Notes: generated by a model from the sequence alone, not told the origin. A DNA stretch of 64,000 bases from Halpernia sp048269545 (GCF_048269545.1 NZ_JBLXIJ010000002.1:186001-250000), one strand, 5' to 3'. Counted from the stretch's first letter, positions 34,179 to 43,181 are shown. Numbers and translations are program-made.

Positions 34179-34523
34179 ATGCCAAGATCAGTCAATTCTG
34201 TAGCGTCTAGAGCGCGTAGAAAAAAAGTAATGAAGCAAGCCAAAGGTTTTTTCGGAAGAAGAAAAAATGTTTGGACGGTAGCTAAAAATGCTGTGGAAAA
34301 AGCAATGGAATATGCTTACCGCGGAAGAAAAGAGAAAAAGAGAAGTTTCAGAAGTCTTTGGATTATGCGTATTAATGCAGGAGCCAGAGAATACGGAATG
34401 TCTTATAGCCAGTTTATGGGCGCTTTGAAAAAGAACAACATTGAGTTGAACAGAAAAGTTTTAGCAGATTTAGCAATGAATCATCCAGAAGCTTTCAAAG
34501 CAATCGTAGACCAAGTAAAATAA
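34179..34523 (+). CDS. rplT: 50S ribosomal protein L20
   Basis: The 114-residue protein begins PRSVNSVASRARRKKVMKQAKGFFGRRKN with the basic N-terminal extension and ends with NRKVLADLAMNHPEAFKAIVDQVK, as in L20. It is needed early in 50S assembly. A 117-bp spacer separates it from rpmI, longer than usual, which leaves room for an L20-binding control site, but I see no clear structure. A terminator follows. Confidence 0.97.
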   Translation: MPRSVNSVASRARRKKVMKQAKGFFGRRKNVWTVAKNAVEKAMEYAYRGRKEKKRSFRSLWIMRINAGAREYGMSYSQFMGALKKNNIELNRKVLADLAMNHPEAFKAIVDQVK

Positions 34524-34550
34524 ATTAAGAATTTTTGTTATCAATATTAA

Positions 34551-34580
34551 AATCCTGAAGTTTTCTTCGGGATTTTTTTA
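34551..34580 (+). terminator. rplT terminator
   Basis: AATCCTGAA pairs with TTCGGGATT (34551-34559 with 34566-34574, one G-T wobble), followed by seven T. Confidence 0.85.
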
Positions 34581-34582
34581 TT

Positions 34583-34958
34583 TGTAATTTTAAGTTTAGT
34601 TCAAGTTCAATTGTACAAATCATGTTTTATGAAGAACTTTAAATATTTTTCCTTTGTACTTTTTGCCTTGATGCAAAAGTACCAAAAAATCAAGACTGGA
34701 AACTCAACTAAACTTTTAAAAATTTTTCTAAAATTTCCAAATTGACTCACTTCGGTCGTCGAACCACTTCGTTAGGTTTCGGGCGGAAAGTTCTAGTGAG
34801 ATTTTAATATCAATTTTTGCCACCACTCAAAAACTGGAAATTTCTTAACGAAAATTTTTCAAAAGTTCTTAACGTCTCCGTTTCCTATGTCATTTTATTG
34901 CCGATATATCAAGATTAACATAGTTTTGAAAAATACTATTAATTACAAAATAAAAAAA
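34583..34958. other. Gene-free region with an intergenic repeat remnant
   Basis: No gene is seen. At 34653-34695 there is TTTGTACTTTTTGC, then CCTTGAT, then GCAAAAGTACCAAA and a further ATCAAGACTG: a near-palindrome in which both TTTGTACTTTTTGC/GCAAAAGTACCAAA and CTTGAT/ATCAAG can pair. I recall this text (TTTGCTTGATGCAAAAAGTAACAAA...TCAAG type) from many Bacteroidetes intergenic regions. The rest, with TCACTTCGGTCGTCGAACCACTTCG, is of the same dispersed nature. Confidence 0.5.
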
Positions 34959-35549
34959 TTATTTACGATTTCTTTCGTGCAATATTCTCTCCACATCTTC
35001 CAGTTTAAAATTTTTGGCTTTTAGTAAAATTAAATAATGATACATCAAATCTGCGGCTTCATTTAAAAATAGTTTAGCATTATTGTCTTTTGCTTCTATA
35101 ACCAATTCTACGGCTTCCTCTCCTACTTTTTGAGCCACTTTATTGATGCCTCTTTTGAATAAATCGTAAGTGTAAGAATTTTCCACTTTATCGTCAATTC
35201 TCTGTGAAATTTTCTCTTCCAGTTCATAAACAAAACCTTTGGTGTTTTTCTCACCAAAACAAGAAAAACTTCCGGTGTGACAAACCACATCGGTTGGTTT
35301 GACTAAAATTAAAAGTGTATCAGAATCACAATCTTTTTTAATTTCTTTCACGTAAAGGAAATTATTTGAAGTTTCTCCTTTTAGCCAAATTCTGTTTTTA
35401 CTTCTGCTAAAAAAGTGGACGCGCCCATCTTCAACTGTTTTTTCGTAGGCTTCATTATTCATGTAACCCAACATTAAAACCTGTAAATTGGCAGAATCCT
35501 GCACAATTACTGGAACTAAACCATTTCCTTTTTCAAAATCTATGTTCAT
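34959..35549 (-). CDS. hisIE: HisIE: phosphoribosyl-AMP cyclohydrolase / phosphoribosyl-ATP pyrophosphatase
   Basis: The 196-residue fusion catalyses steps 2 and 3 of histidine synthesis. The HisI half (1-105) has GRVHFFSRSKNRIWLKGETS and the zinc-binding cysteines in VCHTGSFSCF; the HisE half (about 108-196) has YTYDLFKRGINKVAQKVGEEAVELVIEA. It is the last gene of the operon, with its start overlapping the hisF stop by 4 bp. Confidence 0.96.
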   Translation of the reverse strand: MNIDFEKGNGLVPVIVQDSANLQVLMLGYMNNEAYEKTVEDGRVHFFSRSKNRIWLKGETSNNFLYVKEIKKDCDSDTLLILVKPTDVVCHTGSFSCFGEKNTKGFVYELEEKISQRIDDKVENSYTYDLFKRGINKVAQKVGEEAVELVIEAKDNNAKLFLNEAADLMYHYLILLKAKNFKLEDVERILHERNRK

Positions 35550-36298
35550 CTTATTGCTATTTTATTGTTTTTTAAATTTAATTTTAAATACGGAATTTCA
35601 ACTTCTCCAAAGTGAAAAATACTTGCAGCCAATGCTCCTGTACAATTTGTTTGTAAAAAAACTTCCGCGAAATCTTCAATTTTCCCTGCACCACCGGAAG
35701 CAATTAACGGTAAATTACAGATCTCGGAAACCTGCTTTAATAAGCGAATATCAAAACCCTGCTTTGTTCCGTCAAAATCCATTGAAGTCAAGAGGATTTC
35801 ACCTGCGCCTAAATCTTCCGTTCTTTTTATCCAATCTAAAGTTTGAAGTTCCGTTTTTATTTTTCCACCATTGACGAAAACAAAATCCTTATCTTTAATT
35901 TGTTTAGAATCTACAGCAACCACGACACATTGATTGCCAAATCTTTTAGAAATATCAGAAATTAATTTAGGTTTTTTAACCACTGAAGAATTTAATGAAA
36001 CTTTGTCAGCGCCCGCTTTTAGTAACAAATCAACGTCATTTAAAGTCGAAATTCCACCACCAACTGTAAATGGAATATTGATTTCTTTACTCAATTCTTC
36101 CACCAAATGAATTAAAGTTTTACGCTTTTCATCCGTTGCAGAAATATCTAGAAACACCACTTCATCTGCGCCTTGTTCGCTATATTTCTTTGCCAGTTCT
36201 ACTGGATTTCCTGCATCTCGCAATCCAACAAAATTAACTCCTTTTACCGTTCTTCCGTCTTTGATATCCAAACAAGGAATAATTCTTTTTTTTAACAT
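35546..36298 (-). CDS. hisF: Imidazole glycerol phosphate synthase, cyclase subunit
   Basis: The 250-residue (beta-alpha)8 barrel begins KKRIIPCLDIKDGRTVKGVNF (catalytic Asp in CLDIKDG) and has GADEVVFLDISAT, GGGISTL and LLTSMDFDGTKQGFD (the second catalytic Asp). It uses ammonia from HisH to make imidazole-glycerol phosphate and AICAR. It overlaps hisIE and is 2 bp from hisA. Confidence 0.97.
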   Translation of the reverse strand: MLKKRIIPCLDIKDGRTVKGVNFVGLRDAGNPVELAKKYSEQGADEVVFLDISATDEKRKTLIHLVEELSKEINIPFTVGGGISTLNDVDLLLKAGADKVSLNSSVVKKPKLISDISKRFGNQCVVVAVDSKQIKDKDFVFVNGGKIKTELQTLDWIKRTEDLGAGEILLTSMDFDGTKQGFDIRLLKQVSEICNLPLIASGGAGKIEDFAEVFLQTNCTGALAASIFHFGEVEIPYLKLNLKNNKIAIR

Positions 36299-36300
36299 AT

Positions 36301-37014
36301 TTAAAGGAATTTTTGTAAATTTTTAAAAGTAATTTTTCCTTCGTAGAAAGCCTTTCCGACAATGGCGCCGCTGCAGCCAATTTCTTTTAATTGCTCTAAA
36401 TCTTCAACATTTGAAACGCCGCCACTCGCAATTAAATTTATTTTAATTTGATTTAAAATATCTTTGTACAATTCATTTGATGCACCTTCCAACATTCCAT
36501 CTTTTGAAATATCCGTGCAAATAACATCTTGAATTCCGGCAGATTTATAAGATTTTATAAAATCTACCACATCTAAATTGGAATTTTCAAGCCAACCTGA
36601 AATTTTGATTTTTCTATCCAAACAATCTGCACCTAAAATAATTTTTTCAGCACCATATTTTGAGATCCATTCCAAACATTTTTCTTTATTTGCAACGGCA
36701 ATACTTCCAATTGTAATTTGATTCGCTCCTGCATTAAAGGCAGTTTCAATGGCTTCGTCAGATTTTATTCCTCCTCCAAAATCAACAATTAAATTCTTAT
36801 TTGTTAAAATATTTTCTAGAACTTGTACGTTTTTAATTTCCCCAGATTTTGCACCGTCCAAATCTACCAAATGCAAATATTTGATTCCATTGGCTTCAAA
36901 TTCTTTGGCAACTTCAAGTGGATTTTCATTATAAATTTTCTTGGTATCGTAATCGCCTTTTGAAAGCCGCACACACTTTCCGTCTATAATATCTATTGCT
37001 GGAATTATTTGCAT
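36301..37014 (-). CDS. hisA: ProFAR isomerase HisA
   Basis: The 237-residue barrel, homologous to HisF, begins QIIPAIDIIDGKCVRLSKGDYDTK with the catalytic Asp in AIDIIDG; ICTDISKDGMLEG contains the second. It converts ProFAR to PRFAR. It starts the base before the end of hisH (no spacer). Confidence 0.97.
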   Translation of the reverse strand: MQIIPAIDIIDGKCVRLSKGDYDTKKIYNENPLEVAKEFEANGIKYLHLVDLDGAKSGEIKNVQVLENILTNKNLIVDFGGGIKSDEAIETAFNAGANQITIGSIAVANKEKCLEWISKYGAEKIILGADCLDRKIKISGWLENSNLDVVDFIKSYKSAGIQDVICTDISKDGMLEGASNELYKDILNQIKINLIASGGVSNVEDLEQLKEIGCSGAIVGKAFYEGKITFKNLQKFL

Positions 37015-37596
37015 TTAATTTAAATTTAAAAAGTTTTCAAGGATTTTAGAACCTACATCTCCAGATTTTTCGGGGTGAAATTGTGTTCCAAAAAAATTAT
37101 TTTTTTCTAATGTCGCACTGAAAGGTAAAATATAATCACAAACTGAACTCGTTTCATTTCCCATTTCACAATAATAAGTGTGAACAAAATAGAAGTTATC
37201 TTCTTCAGAAATATTTTTTAGAATTTTACTACTAATATTTTGCAAATTATTCCAACCCATGTGCGGAACAATTTCTGTATTCGGGAACTTTTTAACCGAA
37301 ATATTAAAAATACCTAAACACTCCGTTTCACCTTCTTCAGAATAATTGCAAAGCAATTGTTGGCCAAGACAAATTCCCAAAAAAGGCAGCGTTAAAGTTG
37401 GAATTAATTGCTCTAATTTTTTCTCTTTTAAATAATTCATCGCCGTGGAAGCTTCACCAACTCCGGGAAAAATGACTTTTTCAGCATTTATTATTTCATC
37501 AAAATCTGAAGTCAATAATGTTTCAAAACCTAATTTTTCTACGGCATTTTGCACAGATTTTATATTTCCCGCGCCGTAATCAATTATTGCAATCAT
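37015..37596 (-). CDS. hisH: Imidazole glycerol phosphate synthase, glutaminase subunit
   Basis: The 193-residue class I glutamine amidotransferase begins IAIIDYGAGNIKSVQNAVEKLG. The nucleophile Cys is in LGICLGQQLL and the His-Glu pair in FGTQFHPEKSG. It supplies ammonia to HisF. The start overlaps hisB by 4 bp. Confidence 0.97.
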   Translation of the reverse strand: MIAIIDYGAGNIKSVQNAVEKLGFETLLTSDFDEIINAEKVIFPGVGEASTAMNYLKEKKLEQLIPTLTLPFLGICLGQQLLCNYSEEGETECLGIFNISVKKFPNTEIVPHMGWNNLQNISSKILKNISEEDNFYFVHTYYCEMGNETSSVCDYILPFSATLEKNNFFGTQFHPEKSGDVGSKILENFLNLN

Positions 37597-38687
37597 AACG
37601 AACCTTTTGTACTTGGAATTGAAAAATTATTATCGTCCCGTTTCACCGCGGCTTTCAAAACTTTCGCAAAGGCTTTAAAAATAGATTCAATTTTATGATG
37701 TTCATTTTCACCTTCACATTTGATATTGATATTAGATTTTGAAGCATCAGAAAAAGATTTGAAGAAATGATAAAACATTTCTGTCGGCATTTCACCAATT
37801 TTTTCTCTTTTAAATTCGACGTCCCAAACAAGCCAGTTTCTACCGCCAAAATCAAGCGCAATTTGCGCTAAACAATCGTCCATCGGCAGCAAAAATGCAT
37901 ATCTTTCAATTCCTTTTTTAGTTCCTAAAGCCTGCAAAAAACATTCGCCTAAAACAATCGCCGTATCTTCAATCGTGTGGTGTTCGTCAACTTCTAAATC
38001 TCCATCCACTTTAATATTCAAATCAAAATTTCCGTGTTTAGAAATCTGTTCCAACATATGGTCAAAAAACGCTAAACCTGTATGAATATTAGATTTTCCA
38101 GACCCATCAAGATTTAGTTCAACAGCAATTTTTGTTTCATTGGTATTTCTGACCACTTTAGATTTCCGTGGAATTTGCTTTAAGTATTGGTAAATTTCAT
38201 CCCAGGATTTTGTCGTTAATGTCGTATCTTCAAAATTTTCTTCGCCAATAAAAATTGATTTTGAGCCTAAGTTGTTCGCCAATTCTACATCGGTTTTTCG
38301 ATCGCCAATTACATACGAATTTTCTAAATCGTAGTTTCCGTGAACATATTTTTGTAACATTCCCGACCGCGGTTTTCTGTTCGGTGAATTATCTTTTTCA
38401 AAACTATCATCAATTAAAATTTCAGAAAATTTAATTCCTTCACTTTCTAAAATGGAAAGCATTTTTTGATGGGGCAAATCAAAACTTTCTTGTGGAAAAC
38501 TTTCCGTTCCAAGACCGTCTTGGTTGGTTACCATGACCAATTCGTAATCTAGTTCATTGACGATTTTTGCTAAATTTTGCAATACTTTCGGATAAAATTC
38601 TAATTTTTCTAAAGAATCAACCTGAAAATTTGTGGACGGTTCTAAAATTAAAGTGCCGTCACGGTCTATAAATAATACTTTTTTCAT
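37593..38687 (-). CDS. hisB: HisB: histidinol-phosphatase / imidazoleglycerol-phosphate dehydratase
   Basis: The 364-residue bifunctional protein has an N-terminal HAD phosphatase (FIDRDGTLILEP, MVTNQDGLG, VIGDRKTDVELA) and, from about residue 175, the IGP dehydratase (GLAFFDHMLEQISKHGNFDL, VDEHHTIEDTAIVLGE, HHKIESIFKAFA with the metal-binding histidines). The fusion is as in Enterobacteria and many Bacteroidetes. Overlaps hisC by one base. Confidence 0.97.
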   Translation of the reverse strand: MKKVLFIDRDGTLILEPSTNFQVDSLEKLEFYPKVLQNLAKIVNELDYELVMVTNQDGLGTESFPQESFDLPHQKMLSILESEGIKFSEILIDDSFEKDNSPNRKPRSGMLQKYVHGNYDLENSYVIGDRKTDVELANNLGSKSIFIGEENFEDTTLTTKSWDEIYQYLKQIPRKSKVVRNTNETKIAVELNLDGSGKSNIHTGLAFFDHMLEQISKHGNFDLNIKVDGDLEVDEHHTIEDTAIVLGECFLQALGTKKGIERYAFLLPMDDCLAQIALDFGGRNWLVWDVEFKREKIGEMPTEMFYHFFKSFSDASKSNINIKCEGENEHHKIESIFKAFAKVLKAAVKRDDNNFSIPSTKGSL

Positions 38688-39709
38688 TAAATTGATTTTA
38701 AAACAGTTAGTAAATTTTCGTTTTCCTCTAAAGTTCCAACGCTGATGCGCAAACAGTTTTCTAAAGATGGATGTCTTAAACTTGTTAATATTTTATTTTC
38801 TAATAACATTTTATAAATCAATTCTGCATCCGCAAATTCTATCAATAAAAAATTCGCGTCTGATGGATAAATCTTTTTCACCAATTCTAAATTTAACAAT
38901 TCAGTATTCAGTTTTTCTCTTTCTCTTAAAATTAAATCCATATTCTCACTAAAATCAGTAGAATTTGAAAGACTTTCTAATGCTAACTTTTGATTTTCTG
39001 AACTCACATTATACGGCGGTTTCATCATCATTATTAAATCTGAAATTTCTTTGGAAGAAAATCCAACACCGATACGTAAACCAGCCATTCCAAAAGCTTT
39101 TGATAAAGTTTTTAAAACAATTAAATTGGGATATTTATTTAATAATTTTACGGTTGAAATTTCTTTTGAGAATTCTATATACGCTTCATCAACCACTACA
39201 ATTCCATTAAAAATAGAAATAAAATATTCGATATTTTCAATTGAATTTCCGGTGGGATTATTGGGCGAACAAAGAAATAATAATTTGGCTTTTGAAGTTT
39301 TTAATTTTTTCTCAAAATCAGCTTTATCAATTTGAAAATCCTGATTTAAATTTAATTTCTCAACTTTTAAATCATTTACTTTTGCGTAAAATTCATACAT
39401 TACAAAACTCGGATTCATTACCATTATTGAATCTTTCCCGGGAGTTCCGAACGCACGAATTATTAAATCTATCAACTCATCGCTTCCATTCCCGATGAAA
39501 ATCTGCTCCGATTTAACTCCATTTATTTCTGCAAACTTCTGTCTCAATTTTTGACTTTTAGAATCCGGATAACGGTTAAATTTCCCAAAAGGATTTTCAT
39601 TTGCATCTAAAAGAACCAAATTTTCATCCTGAAAACTTTCACGCAAACTGTGGTATGGTTTTAAATCCAAAATATTTGGACGTATAAAATTTTCTAATTT
39701 AAATTCCAT
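38687..39709 (-). CDS. hisC: Histidinol-phosphate aminotransferase
   Basis: The 340-residue PLP enzyme of fold type I has DANENPFG, SPNNPTGN, VVDEAYIEF and the PLP-binding lysine in LKTLSKAFGMAGLRIG. It converts imidazole-acetol phosphate to histidinol phosphate. Its start overlaps hisD by 11 bp. Confidence 0.96.
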   Translation of the reverse strand: MEFKLENFIRPNILDLKPYHSLRESFQDENLVLLDANENPFGKFNRYPDSKSQKLRQKFAEINGVKSEQIFIGNGSDELIDLIIRAFGTPGKDSIMVMNPSFVMYEFYAKVNDLKVEKLNLNQDFQIDKADFEKKLKTSKAKLLFLCSPNNPTGNSIENIEYFISIFNGIVVVDEAYIEFSKEISTVKLLNKYPNLIVLKTLSKAFGMAGLRIGVGFSSKEISDLIMMMKPPYNVSSENQKLALESLSNSTDFSENMDLILREREKLNTELLNLELVKKIYPSDANFLLIEFADAELIYKMLLENKILTSLRHPSLENCLRISVGTLEENENLLTVLKSI

Positions 39710-41000
39710 TTTCTAAGAATTTTAAGCGAAGTGAAACTGCATTTTTATGAGCGAAAAGTCCTTCTGCGTCTGCCATTAATTCAACAGATTTACCAATATT
39801 TTTTAAGCCAATTTCAGATAAATTTTGAAAAGTAATTTTTTTTACAAAACTATCCAGTGAAACGCCGCTGTAATTTCTGGCAAAACCATTCGTGGGCAAT
39901 GTGTGATTGGTTCCTGTTGCGTAATCTCCCGCTGCTTCTGGACTGTAATTTCCAAGGAAAACAGAACCTGCATTAATGATAGAATCAATATAATTTTCCG
40001 GATTATCAATTGATAAAATTAAATGTTCCGGTGCATATTGATTGCTAAAGTCTAAAGCGCTTTCAATTGAATCAAGTAAAATAAAACGACTGTTTTCTAA
40101 GGCTTTTTTCGCGATTTCATTTCTTGGAAGTTTTTCAATTTGAACTTTAATTTCTTTCAATGTTTTTTCAAAAACATTTTCATCTGTGGAAATAAAAATT
40201 ACTTGCGAATCTGCACCGTGTTCTGCTTGCGACAATAAATCTGCGGCGCAAAATTCTGGATTTGCTAAAGCATCTGCAATCACTAAAACTTCACTTGGAC
40301 CTGCCGGTAAATCAATCGCAACGCCAGTTTCAACGGCTAATTCTTTCGCAGCAGTTACAAATTGATTTCCGGGACCGAAAATTTTATCCATTTTCGGAAT
40401 ACTCTTCGTGCCGAAAGTCATCGCCGCAATCGCTTGTGAACCGCCGACTTTATAAATTTTTTCAATACCACAAAGTTTTGCAGTAAATAAAATGGCTGGA
40501 TTTATTTTTCCGTCTTTTTGCGGCGGTGTACAAAGAATTACATTTTTACATTCTGCAATTTTTGCTGGAATTGCTAACATCAAAATCGTCGAAAAAAGTG
40601 GCGCAGTTCCGCCCGGAATGTACAATCCAACATTTTCAATTCCTCTGCTTTCGCGCCAACATGAAATTCCAGGTTGGGTTTCAATTTTATTAATTTCTTG
40701 TTGCTGAGAATTATGAAATTTAAAAATATTGCATTTTGCTTGTTTAATTGCATTTTTTAAATCTTCGGAAATTTCTTTTTCAGCAATTTCAATCTCATCT
40801 TTAGAAACTAAAAATTTTTCAATTTTAACTCCGTCAAATTTTTCAGAATAACTTTTTAAAGCAGAATCTCCGTTTTGTTTGACTTCAGTAAAAATATCCT
40901 GAACAAAATTCCGTAGATTTTTTCCTTCTAAAACTGGTCTTTCTATTAAATTTTCCCAGTCAGTTTTTGCAGGGAATTTGTAAATATTATTGATCATCAT
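39699..41000 (-). CDS. hisD: Histidinol dehydrogenase
   Basis: The zinc- and NAD-dependent enzyme makes the two final oxidations to histidine. It has GLYIPGGTAPLFSTILMLAIPAKIA, GVAIDLPAGPSEVLVIAD, LSQAEHGADSQVIF (zinc ligands) and APEHL. I place the start at the ATGATG pair (41000 or 40997), giving 432-433 residues as usual. A longer frame to 41027 would overlap hisG by 20 bp and adds a non-homologous MKKWFFNIL. Confidence 0.95.
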   Translation of the reverse strand: MMINNIYKFPAKTDWENLIERPVLEGKNLRNFVQDIFTEVKQNGDSALKSYSEKFDGVKIEKFLVSKDEIEIAEKEISEDLKNAIKQAKCNIFKFHNSQQQEINKIETQPGISCWRESRGIENVGLYIPGGTAPLFSTILMLAIPAKIAECKNVILCTPPQKDGKINPAILFTAKLCGIEKIYKVGGSQAIAAMTFGTKSIPKMDKIFGPGNQFVTAAKELAVETGVAIDLPAGPSEVLVIADALANPEFCAADLLSQAEHGADSQVIFISTDENVFEKTLKEIKVQIEKLPRNEIAKKALENSRFILLDSIESALDFSNQYAPEHLILSIDNPENYIDSIINAGSVFLGNYSPEAAGDYATGTNHTLPTNGFARNYSGVSLDSFVKKITFQNLSEIGLKNIGKSVELMADAEGLFAHKNAVSLRLKFLENGI

Positions 41001-41007
41001 TAAAATA

Positions 41008-41865
41008 TTAAAGAACCATTTTTTCAATTGGAATCACTAAAATCCCTTCTGCACCGTATTTTTTTAACTCATCAATAATTTCCCAGAAATCACTTTCTCT
41101 AACAACAGAATGAACACTGCTCCATTCTGGATCTGCGAGTGGCAAAACTGTAGGGGATTTCATACCCGGTAAAATATTGATGATGTGTTGTAAAGATTTC
41201 GTTGGCGCATTAAGTAAAATATATTTGTTTTCACGCGAATTAAGAACGGCTTGAATTCGAAATATTAACCTTTCTAAAATTTCTAAAATTTCAGGATTTA
41301 AGTTTGGATTAGAAATTAAAACTGCCTCACTTTTCAACACTTCAAAAACTTCTTTTAAACCGTTGTGTAAAAGCGTTCCACCAGAACTCACCAAATCTGC
41401 AATCGCATCTGAAAGTCCAATACTTGGCGCAATTTCTACACTTCCGGAAATCTCTGTAATCTCTGGAATAAAACCTTCTTTCTCAAAAAATTTAGATAAA
41501 ATATTTGGATAACTGGTTGCGATTTTTTTTCCTTTGAAATAAGTTAAGTCTTCACAGGCAGAATCGTTTGTAACAGCAAGAGATAATCTGCACTTTGCAA
41601 AACCTAATTTTTTAATGACAGAAATTTCTTTTTGTTGCTCCAAAACTTCATTCTCACCAATAATTCCAATATCAACAATGTTTTGCTCGACATATTTCGG
41701 AATATCATCATCACGAAGAAAAAGAATTTCTAAAGGGAAATTGGTTGCAGAATTTTTTAGTTTACTTTTAAAATCTGGAAAACTGATGCCGCATTCACGT
41801 AAAAGTTCTAAAGATTTTTCGCTAAGTCGACCACTTTTTTGAATGGCAATTTTTAATTTGTTCAT
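41008..41865 (-). CDS. hisG: ATP phosphoribosyltransferase (long form)
   Basis: The 285-residue enzyme commits ATP and PRPP to histidine synthesis. It starts KLKIAIQKSGRLSEKSLELLRECG, has DIGIIGENEVLEQ, the PRPP-binding segment around ISGSVEIAPSIGLSDAIADLVSSGGTLLHNGL, and a C-terminal ACT-like regulatory domain (from about 210), so no separate HisZ is needed and histidine feedback is expected. First gene of the operon, behind the his attenuator. Confidence 0.96.
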   Translation of the reverse strand: MNKLKIAIQKSGRLSEKSLELLRECGISFPDFKSKLKNSATNFPLEILFLRDDDIPKYVEQNIVDIGIIGENEVLEQQKEISVIKKLGFAKCRLSLAVTNDSACEDLTYFKGKKIATSYPNILSKFFEKEGFIPEITEISGSVEIAPSIGLSDAIADLVSSGGTLLHNGLKEVFEVLKSEAVLISNPNLNPEILEILERLIFRIQAVLNSRENKYILLNAPTKSLQHIINILPGMKSPTVLPLADPEWSSVHSVVRESDFWEIIDELKKYGAEGILVIPIEKMVL

Positions 41866-41880
41866 TTATTTTTAGAATGT

Positions 41881-41937
41881 GTCTGAACAAATTTTTAGAA
41901 TTTTAAAATAAAAAACCGTCTTGTTCAGACGGTTTTA
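41881..41937 (-). promoter_or_regulatory. his attenuator: terminator and competing hairpin
   Basis: On the minus strand the hairpin AAAACCGTC-TGAACAA-GACGGTTTT (41912-41936) plus a T-rich tail forms an intrinsic terminator upstream of hisG. GTCTGAACAA (41921-41930, part of its 5' arm and loop) is also fully complementary to TTGTTCAGAC (41881-41890) further downstream, giving an exclusive alternative hairpin. A weaker 5-bp pairing, AGACG in the leader peptide end (41973-41977) with CGTCT (41927-41931), is also possible. Confidence 0.75.
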
Positions 41938-41966
41938 TATAATATTTTTTTTTAAAACATAATTTA

Positions 41967-42020
41967 TCAACTCGTCTTTTGGATGAGATGATGATGGATT
42001 AAAATTGTAAGTGTTTTCAT
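41967..42020 (-). CDS. hisL: His operon leader peptide (MKTLTILIHHHLIQKTS)
   Basis: The 17-codon frame begins with ATG (42018-42020), has three successive CAT codons (41988-41996) at positions 9-11 and ends TGA, 30 bp before the attenuator terminator and about 100 bp before hisG. Three of 17 residues being histidine, in a position where a stalled ribosome would overlie the start of the leader hairpins, is the classical design of a histidine attenuator, as in the E. coli hisL peptide with seven His. It sits about 16 bp after the predicted -7 box, so it starts soon after transcription begins. The gene symbol is by functional analogy. Confidence 0.82.
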   Translation of the reverse strand: MKTLTILIHHHLIQKTS

Positions 42021-42035
42021 TTATAAATTCTTTGG

Positions 42036-42066
42036 CAAATATGAAACATATTTTTTTAACCGACAA
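42036..42066 (-). promoter_or_regulatory. his operon promoter
   Basis: On the minus strand: TTG (42064-42066), 20 nt, CATATTTG (42036-42043; 7 of 8 in the -7 pattern). Predicted start near 42030, giving a leader of about 165 nt. Confidence 0.6.
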
Positions 42067-42077
42067 ATAATTTCTTA

Positions 42078-43181
42078 CTATTTTTCTAAAACTTCGCTGT
42101 AAACCTCCATTAAATTTCCCGCAATATTCTCATCAGAAAATTTTTGAACAAAATCTAAACCTTTTTCTGCAATGCGTTTTCGTTCAGATTCATTGTTCCA
42201 AAGGAAAGAAATTTTTGCTGTTAAATCTTCTATATTTTCTGGATTTACATAAAGAGAACTTTCTCCGCCTGCTTCGGGAAGTGAACTTGTATTACTTGTA
42301 ATAACGGCGGTTTCAGAAAAAAGTGCTTCAATCACAGGAATTCCAAAACCTTCAAATAAACTGGGATAAACGAAAATTTCTGCTAATTGATAAATGGCAG
42401 AAAGTTCATCCATCGAAACATTTTCAAGGAAAAAAACTTGGTTTTGGATGTTATTTTTTAAAATAATTTTATTGACTTTAATATAATATTTTGTCTGTTT
42501 ACCAATGACAATTAAATTAATATCAGTTCCAGAAATTGCCTTTATAATATTTAAAAGGTTTTTGCGTGGTTCAATGGTTCCGACATTTAAAATAAATCGT
42601 TCTGGTAAATTAAATTTTAATTTTGTTTGTTCTAAAAATTTTTCCGTCTTTTTTACTTTAAAAGTCTGATGACAACCTTGATAAACTACTACAATTTTAC
42701 TTTCGGGAATTTTAAAAAACTGAATAATATCGCGTTTTGTTTGTTCTGAAATGGCAATCACTAAATCGGCTTGTTCACAGGCTTTTTTGAATTTCCAGAA
42801 ATGAATTTTGCGGTCGAAAAAAGAATAAAATTGTGGAAACCGCAGAAAAATTAAATCATGAATTGTGACGATTTTTTTTATTGGCTTTTTGTTCCATTTT
42901 AAAGGTAATTCTCCAGAAAGTCCATGAAAAATATCAGCATTGATTTCTTGTGCAGTTTTTCCAAATTCTAATTGACGCGCAAATTTTGCTTTTTTTACTT
43001 GATGAAAAGAAACATTTGGCAAATCTAAAATTTCACTTCCGCGTTCTGATTTTTTTTGTTCTAATAAAACGTATTCGTTTTCTGGAAAATTTTCGGCTAA
43101 AATTCTCACTAAATCTCGAGAATAATTTCCCAAGCCAGAAGCATTGTGAAAAAAGCGTTTCGCATCAAAAGCAATTTTCAT
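42078..43181 (-). CDS. Glycosyltransferase family 4
   Basis: The 367-residue GT-B enzyme begins KIAFDAKRFFHNASGLGNYSRDLVRIL and has the acceptor region TIHDLIFLRFPQFYS, the donor domain ILNVGTIEPRKNLLNIIKAI, and the EX7E-type motif FEGFGIPVIEAL. It transfers a nucleotide-sugar-derived hexose to a lipid or glycan; specificity unknown. Last in the glycan operon. Its ATG follows the 82-bp leader element shared with blaI. Confidence 0.9.
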   Translation of the reverse strand: MKIAFDAKRFFHNASGLGNYSRDLVRILAENFPENEYVLLEQKKSERGSEILDLPNVSFHQVKKAKFARQLEFGKTAQEINADIFHGLSGELPLKWNKKPIKKIVTIHDLIFLRFPQFYSFFDRKIHFWKFKKACEQADLVIAISEQTKRDIIQFFKIPESKIVVVYQGCHQTFKVKKTEKFLEQTKLKFNLPERFILNVGTIEPRKNLLNIIKAISGTDINLIVIGKQTKYYIKVNKIILKNNIQNQVFFLENVSMDELSAIYQLAEIFVYPSLFEGFGIPVIEALFSETAVITSNTSSLPEAGGESSLYVNPENIEDLTAKISFLWNNESERKRIAEKGLDFVQKFSDENIAGNLMEVYSEVLEK

